Origin: Chaetoderma sp. LZ-2023a
Lineage: Eukaryota; Mollusca; Caudofoveata; Chaetodermatida; Chaetodermatidae
DNA: 64,000 nt
Direction: 5' to 3'
Assembly (NCBI GenBank): GCA_034401795.1
Contig: CM067363.1
Span: forward strand, 33,290,752 to 33,354,751
In this document: one piece after another, positions 46,101 through 53,181 of the stretch
How the letters are laid out: the number at the start of each line of letters is the position of its first letter
Position numbering within the stretch: the first letter of the stretch is position 1
Notes under the pieces: generated by a model
Seen by the model: the letters and a program-made list of their open reading frames with translations, nothing else
Told to the model about the DNA's origin: nothing
The model's database searches: none
Program-made: the position numbers and the translations under genes

Positions 46101-49100
46101 CTCCTTCACTACGCCACTGCTCATTGGGCGCTAGACACCCTCATTACACCACTGCTGACCTGGCGCTCGTCTCCCTCATTACGCCACTGCTCGTCGGATG
46201 CTAGACTCCCGCATTACCCCCACTGCTCGCACAAGGAATGGACCTTTCCAGCTTTACCTATTCCCGTCCATCACAAGCTAAGCTCCACCCATACATCGAT
46301 GGTGTTGGGATCGATCCCCTAATGTCCTGAATCTCAATTTCCAGAAAACTATGCCAGTAAGTTGTTGAATATGTTGAGGCTAATTTGACTGGGTGCTGTT
46401 GCTCCCTATTGTAGGAACAACGCCCAGTTAAATTAGTTTCAGAATATTCAACAGAATGTTTATGAAAAGACATACACTTCATACAACGTGGCAGACTATT
46501 AAGTGTTAAACACAGACTATATCCAATCACTCATGGCGCCATGATAATAACATCATCCTATACGTAACGTAGTTGATTGTGACGTCATATGATAAACTTG
46601 GAAACGTCCATTTAAGCATTCGAAAACTATAAAATGATATACACCATACGATAACACAAACTTGTCACTAAAATGACGCCAAAGGAACATGTGCATGCTT
46701 GCTTAGGTCGGGAGGATCTCCCGAGCAGTGATGAGGTTTTTTTTATTACTGTCCAGCATGCATCTCTTTAGTTTCTCGGTACTGAGCACATCCTGAGCAG
46801 TGATGAGCTTCTTTTGATTACTGGCCAGCATACATCCCTTTAGTTCCTCAGTACTGAGTGCGTCCTGAGCAGTGATGAGTTTCTTTTGATTACTGTCCAG
46901 CATACATCCCTTTGGTTCCTCAATACTGATTGCATGCCGAGCAGTGATGAGTTTCTTTTGATGTCTGTCCAGCATACATCCCTTTGGTTCCTCAGTACTG
47001 AGTGCGTCCTGAGCAGTGATGAGTTTCTTTTGATTACTGTCCAGCATACATCCCTTTGGTTCCTCAATACTGATTGCATGCCGAGCAGTGATGAGTTTCT
47101 TTTGATGTCTGTCCAGCATACATCCCTTTGGTTCCTCAGTACTGAGTGCGTCCTGAGCAGTGATGAGTTTCTTTTGATTATTGTCCAGCATATGCCCCTT
47201 TAGTTCCTCAGTACTGAGTGCGTCCTGAGCAGTGATGAGTTTCTTTTGATTACTGACCAGCATACACCCCTAGGTCCTCAGTACTAGTAATGTAGCCCAC
47301 GGGGTAACATCGGGTTGTTCCGGTACATACTGCTCGGTTGCCGCACCACATGTGCATGACGGACGAGAGGGCCAGCTAGCTCCTAGTCTCAGAGTTCCGG
47401 ACGCCATGTGATGCTGTTCCACGTGATACAGAGACCGGCTCCTAAGGCCGGTGGAACTCAATCGTTCCGGTGGGGCCGTGCGACCATCGTCGATAACATT
47501 GAATTGAACGGTGTCCGCCCATGAGTTTGTGTCACCGGTATGCCTGTCCATAGTATTTTAGAACTATGGACTTACAAGGATTTGTAACAAAATACCAAAA
47601 TAATCAAATATAACCTTAAACAAACTACAGAGTTTGGTAGATAACAGTGAACATAAAATAATACATGACATAGAGACAGCTGATGCACTTTAAAAGTAGT
47701 GACACCGGAGGTACCACACAGACTCGTAAGTCCGCAGAGGTATCCCCGCAAGGGAGGCCCCCCCCCACATACGAGATCACTAATTAACTTAATATAAGTT
47801 GTTATACCCCTATGCTGAAAAGGAAAGGAAAAAGAAACTCCTAGCATGGCGAGAGGCATTGTGCCTCACGCAGGCATTACTCTTCGATGCTACTTATCAT
47901 TGTGAGAAGTAGTAGCCTCGCGCGGACCGCCGTCACTGGATATCTTGCGAGAGGCAAGTGCCTCGCATGGGCCTCCGTCACAGGAAAATGCACCCAACGC
48001 TGAAGCTGAGGAAAAAAGTTGGCAAAAAGGGCCCCTCTTTTATTCAACCAAAGGTGCTGTGAAAAAGACCATCCTAGTGAAAAATATAACTAAAGTGTTG
48101 CGTGCTGGTTTACGTGAAGACCGGACAAGCGACTCCCGAGGGATTCCCAAGTCACCATCTTATGTAGTTCCAAGATACTGTATTATGTGTAGGTGCCGCT
48201 TTTATTTGTGCGGGCCTTCTGTTATGATCAACCTATTATTTTAGATGTTAGAAACAAAAACTAGTTTCGGCCACAAATGGCGGGGATCCTACCTATCTTT
48301 AGATATGGCTGTCCAATGGGCGCAGACGCCCCAAAGCATCTACCTCCAAGGACAGCTTGCATACATGTTACTTTGCGAGACATCCGAGCTTGGCGAGAAT
48401 CCGGATGCCTTGCTCCGTAACCACATAAAACATCACAGGACAATGGCTACCTTTAACACAATCAGATTTTGATGACTGACCTATCGCTATGGTGGGGATA
48501 GAGAGACGAATATCCACCGCAAATATCCTTCCCGTGAGGGCGTGGCAGATTCCAACATCTTGCCCAGACATTTCAACGAGTTGGGTGGAGATGCGCATCT
48601 CGCCCATCACCATGTCCTATGGAGCCAAGTATTGACCTGCCAATAGGTTTATATTCAAATTGCCCAATATGCACTGCGGTGCGGGAGAAATATACTCTTA
48701 ACAACCTATCAAATAATAATAATAATAATGTGTTCACAGTGCTTCCTTCATTGGCAAGGATAACTAACTACTAAGTATCTGAAGATACAGGGGAGGTGTA
48801 TGTGCCCAATATGCACTGCGGTGCGGGAGAAATATACTCTTAACAACCTATCAAATAATAATAATAATAATGTGTTCACAGTGCTTCCTTCATTGGCAAG
48901 GATAACTAACTACTAAGTATCTGAAGATACAGGGGAGGTGTATGTGACACCGTACCTTGGCCATCACTGCTCGGAAACCTCCGATAGTTTCCCAGAGTCA
49001 GATTGCCCAATATGCACTGCGGTGCGGGAGAAATATACTCTTAACAACCTATCAAATAATAATAATAATAATGTGTTCACAGTGCTTCCTTCATTGGCAA

Positions 49101-52100
49101 GGATAACTAACTACTAAGTATCTGAAGATACAGGGGAGGTGTATGTGACACCGTACCTTGGCCATCACTGCTCGGAAACCTCCGATAGTTTCCCAGAGTC
49201 AGATCAGTCCACGGTGCGGATAGCGACATCCAAACAATAAAGAAGCCATAAGGCTTAGTGGAACACGAAAGAGACAATGACTTTATAAATATGAGGCCCT
49301 ATAGGTAAGTTGGCCAATTTTAGACAACCTTACTGGAGTGCGAGGCTAGATTACCGCAACGACCAGAAAAGAGGCGTACACTATATGTCTCTTAACGAAG
49401 AAATTGTCTCTAATCACATTAAACCTATCCTATCGAGCTTAATAGTCAGGTTTAGTCGGTAGTATGCCGGGCTAAACAGTTATAGCACGGACAGAGACCT
49501 CAGTGAAAAATTGTTGGTGACGGGGGGGGGGGGGGGGGGGAGAGTGATGCATATATAAATGTTGCTGTACACTATTTCCTTATGCACTGCAGTCCTAAGT
49601 TTTCTATAAATAAGCAAAACATATCAACAAGATGGCCGCTGGCCATATACCTAACTAACCAAGTACAGAACAATGACGCTATATGGATTGATTAGAACCG
49701 TGGTAATATAGGTTGATGGACCTAATACGGTGCGGTTGGTCAAAACACCTTACAGTAAACAAGGATAATTATAAACAGTAATAATAAAGAAATTATAAGA
49801 TGCGGTCCGAGGACCGGTACAGTACCTATTTGTCATCAGTACCTTTTACAGAAATAATATTGTATAATTAAAGATACCATGTATAGTTAGTTGACTATTC
49901 AGTAGCCACTCTTACACACCGGGCTACTATGTTACTGAAATTGAGACGTCACTATACTTGTGACGTGAGTCGACACGTGCTCTAAAGCTGGATACATCTC
50001 CGCATGTAGATTTCCGCAAACAGGGTTCCCGCATGCTGGCTCCAAGTTGTAAACTGTACGAACTCAGGACAGTGAAACACAGTAGTAAGTAATGTCTACC
50101 AAATAGTTTGTAAGTCATACATAATAGATGCTGTAATGACGAAAAGCTCCCGTCCGACGACGGTAGTTTAGGAAAGTTGATTATAACCCATTAACAAGGA
50201 GGGTTAATTATATAATTGTAATTAATGCATGTACATATTAAAGCTTGACGTTGAGGGGTGCGTCAAATAGATCTTGTGGCGTACCGGGCAAAGGAACGCA
50301 CACGACATGCAGTGCGGTGGTTGAAGTCCACTTTTCGGCAGATCCGGTGAGTCATACACCAAGGAACATCGCTGCTCTACATCACGTAGAATTACATTTC
50401 GGGCCCGCAAAGGGCTCACCGCGTAACAGTTTCTTTATAGATATTAAATAAAGAGGAACATAATTTTAGTTCTTATTTTGCCCCCAGACGGCCGTCCGAG
50501 AGCTTACAAAATTGACAGCGCGGTGAGCCGAGAACTGCTACGGTGCGAGCTGAGCTGAAAACCTTCAGGAACCGAGATGCCGTAGGTATCTGTCTTCGGT
50601 ATTCTGTGTGGTTCGTCAAGGTCCCACACTGTAGACAACTCTCGACTGTTCGGGCCCGGCCGACGATGCTCCCGACGATGCTCCCGATCTACTGAAATCA
50701 TCCCCTTTTATACATGTTGGAACGTCAGACCTGGCTGCCTCAAGCAATCAGAATTTGCTGAACCAGCCAATCAGCGCGCCAGAATCTTGTGACATGTAGA
50801 CACTTATCTAAATATTACTATAGATATAGATGTGTAGATGACGTAGTAAGTCACGTGTACACAAATCACTGATTATCTAGCTATATATATACGCGATTAC
50901 GACGTTATTTCTATATTTTGAGCATAATTTGAAGGGGGAAATCGGAGATCAGCCATTCCTGAACCGATTTTGAAATGGTTTACAGTTTTGGATGGCTCGT
51001 CAAATTCTGCTCTTGATCCATACCAGAGGTGACGAGAACAAGTAATTTTTAAGAATTAAATGGTACCAACTCGGTACACTAAAAGTACACACTCGCTCTT
51101 GGTCGTAACGCACATGTGTCGTCGAAACAGCGACAGGTGCGCGCATGCGCACCACGCATTCTAACGAACTTAGTCGTTTTCACGACGAAATTCCTCTCAT
51201 ATAGGCCCATACACGCTTATTGCTCTACCAAGGAGGGGGGGGGGGCGCTTATAGGAACGAATCCAGGACGGGCGGCCCGTACCAAGCTTAGCTGGTACGG
51301 CCAGTACCCGACCGGTCGATCCGTGCTACACCAAGGCTGGTGTCTATCACCAGCACATCGTCGCATCTTAATGGTGGTCTGATGGTGCTTGGAGGCGGCC
51401 TCTTCGGGATGGTGTTGGTAGCGCCGTTCTGGGTTTAATCTTCTTTGCTGAGAAAGGTTGTAAATCACCATACAATTCTATGTTTAGTGCTGTTCGCAAA
51501 GGCCTGGTGTAGCATCCGTCTAGTTCTTTTCGGAGTTGAATTGATATTGTCCATGCTTCGCATACATAAAGGAGTACTGACTCGACAATTGCTTCTAAGA
51601 ATCGAATCTTTAATTTACCACATGGAGAGTTGACCGCCTATTGTTTTACCATTCCGTTGCAAGTCTTACAGGGCAGTGCTTTCCTGATATTATTGTCTTT
51701 TCTCGGCACTGTTTACCCATGACCCTAGAGATTTGAAGTCTGTAACAGCATCTAACTAGTTTCCACCAAGATTCTCACATGCTCGGGTGCATGAGTGTAG
51801 GCTGAAACCGTGGTCTTCTTCGCGTAACATCTTCGCTGACGAAATGGGGGATTACTTTCGAGATAGGCAACACCCACTTTTATATATGCCACGTCCATGT
51901 ATAGATATGCCACGCCCATTTCTAGGTAAGCTTCGCCCAATTTTTCCGCGTAATGAAATCAATTTATATATTTTGAATCCTGAATACCCAGAATCCCAAT
52001 TTCAAGCTAAGTATACATCTAAGCTGTTGAATATTATGAAATTAATTTGACTGGGCGCTGCTGCTGGTATACGCCCAGGAAAATTAGTTTCAAAATATTA

Positions 52101-53141
52101 AACATTTTTTTTAAACAGTTAATTCGTCAGTAAGACATACAATTTTTACCGACCTTTCAATGTTCATGACGGAGCTAGATACATAATTCATTAACCATTT
52201 TGCATAGGATGTCAGCCTACACGTGACGTAATTGATTATGACGTCATATACTTGAATGACATAACGGATCGACTCATTGTTCATCGACTGATTAATATGA
52301 GAATATGAAGAGAGTTGTACATACCTGTACCTGTACATACCTGTACCTATACGTACCTGTACCTATACATACATGTACCTATGCATACCTGTACCTATAC
52401 ATACCTGTACCTATACATACCTGTACCTATACATACCTGTACCTATACATACCTGTACCTATACGTACCTGTACCTATACGTACCTGTACCTATACATAC
52501 CTGTACCTGTGCACACATGTAGCTGTACATATCTGTACCTATACATACCTGTACCGGTGCACACTTATACATGTACATACCTGTACCTATACATACCTGT
52601 ACCTATACAAACCTGTACCTGTGCATACCTGTACCTGTATATACCTGTGCCCGTGCATATCTGTACCTGTACATACCTGTACCTGTACATACCTGTAGCT
52701 GTACATACCTGTACATATACATACCTGCGCATTTAAATATCGTTGCAGCACCCGAAATAGACTTCGAAACTGAAACAACAAAGATACACATGAGGTTTTA
52801 TTGTCAACTCTTTTAAAGGTATCCAAGTAACTTGTTTACTAGAAGGAATATTATTGATTAACCGACCATGTTTAGCCATGTGCTAAGGATACCAGAAGAC
52901 ACGCCCGTGCAGAAAGCCATGGAATTCGCCCTACTGGGAGCCAGCAAAGATAAAGCCAGGAGAGGACGCCATTGCATAAATCTACTAAACGTGCTACGAG
53001 GTGACATCAAGAAAGGAGGACTCGGTACACTCAAGTCAAGAATGGACCGAAGGAAGCCAAAGATTTTAGCTGAGGATAAGACACAGTGGTCAAAAGCGAA
53101 GAAGGATCGATTGCAGCTGTAGGTTGTTTCTACTACTACAG

Positions 53142-53181
<40 letters not shown>

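Noticed and set aside
50440-50750. LTR promoter on the minus strand (gtataaaagg)
   Set aside because: A single TATA-like box only; no matching LTR, primer-binding site or gag/pol sequence was found around it.
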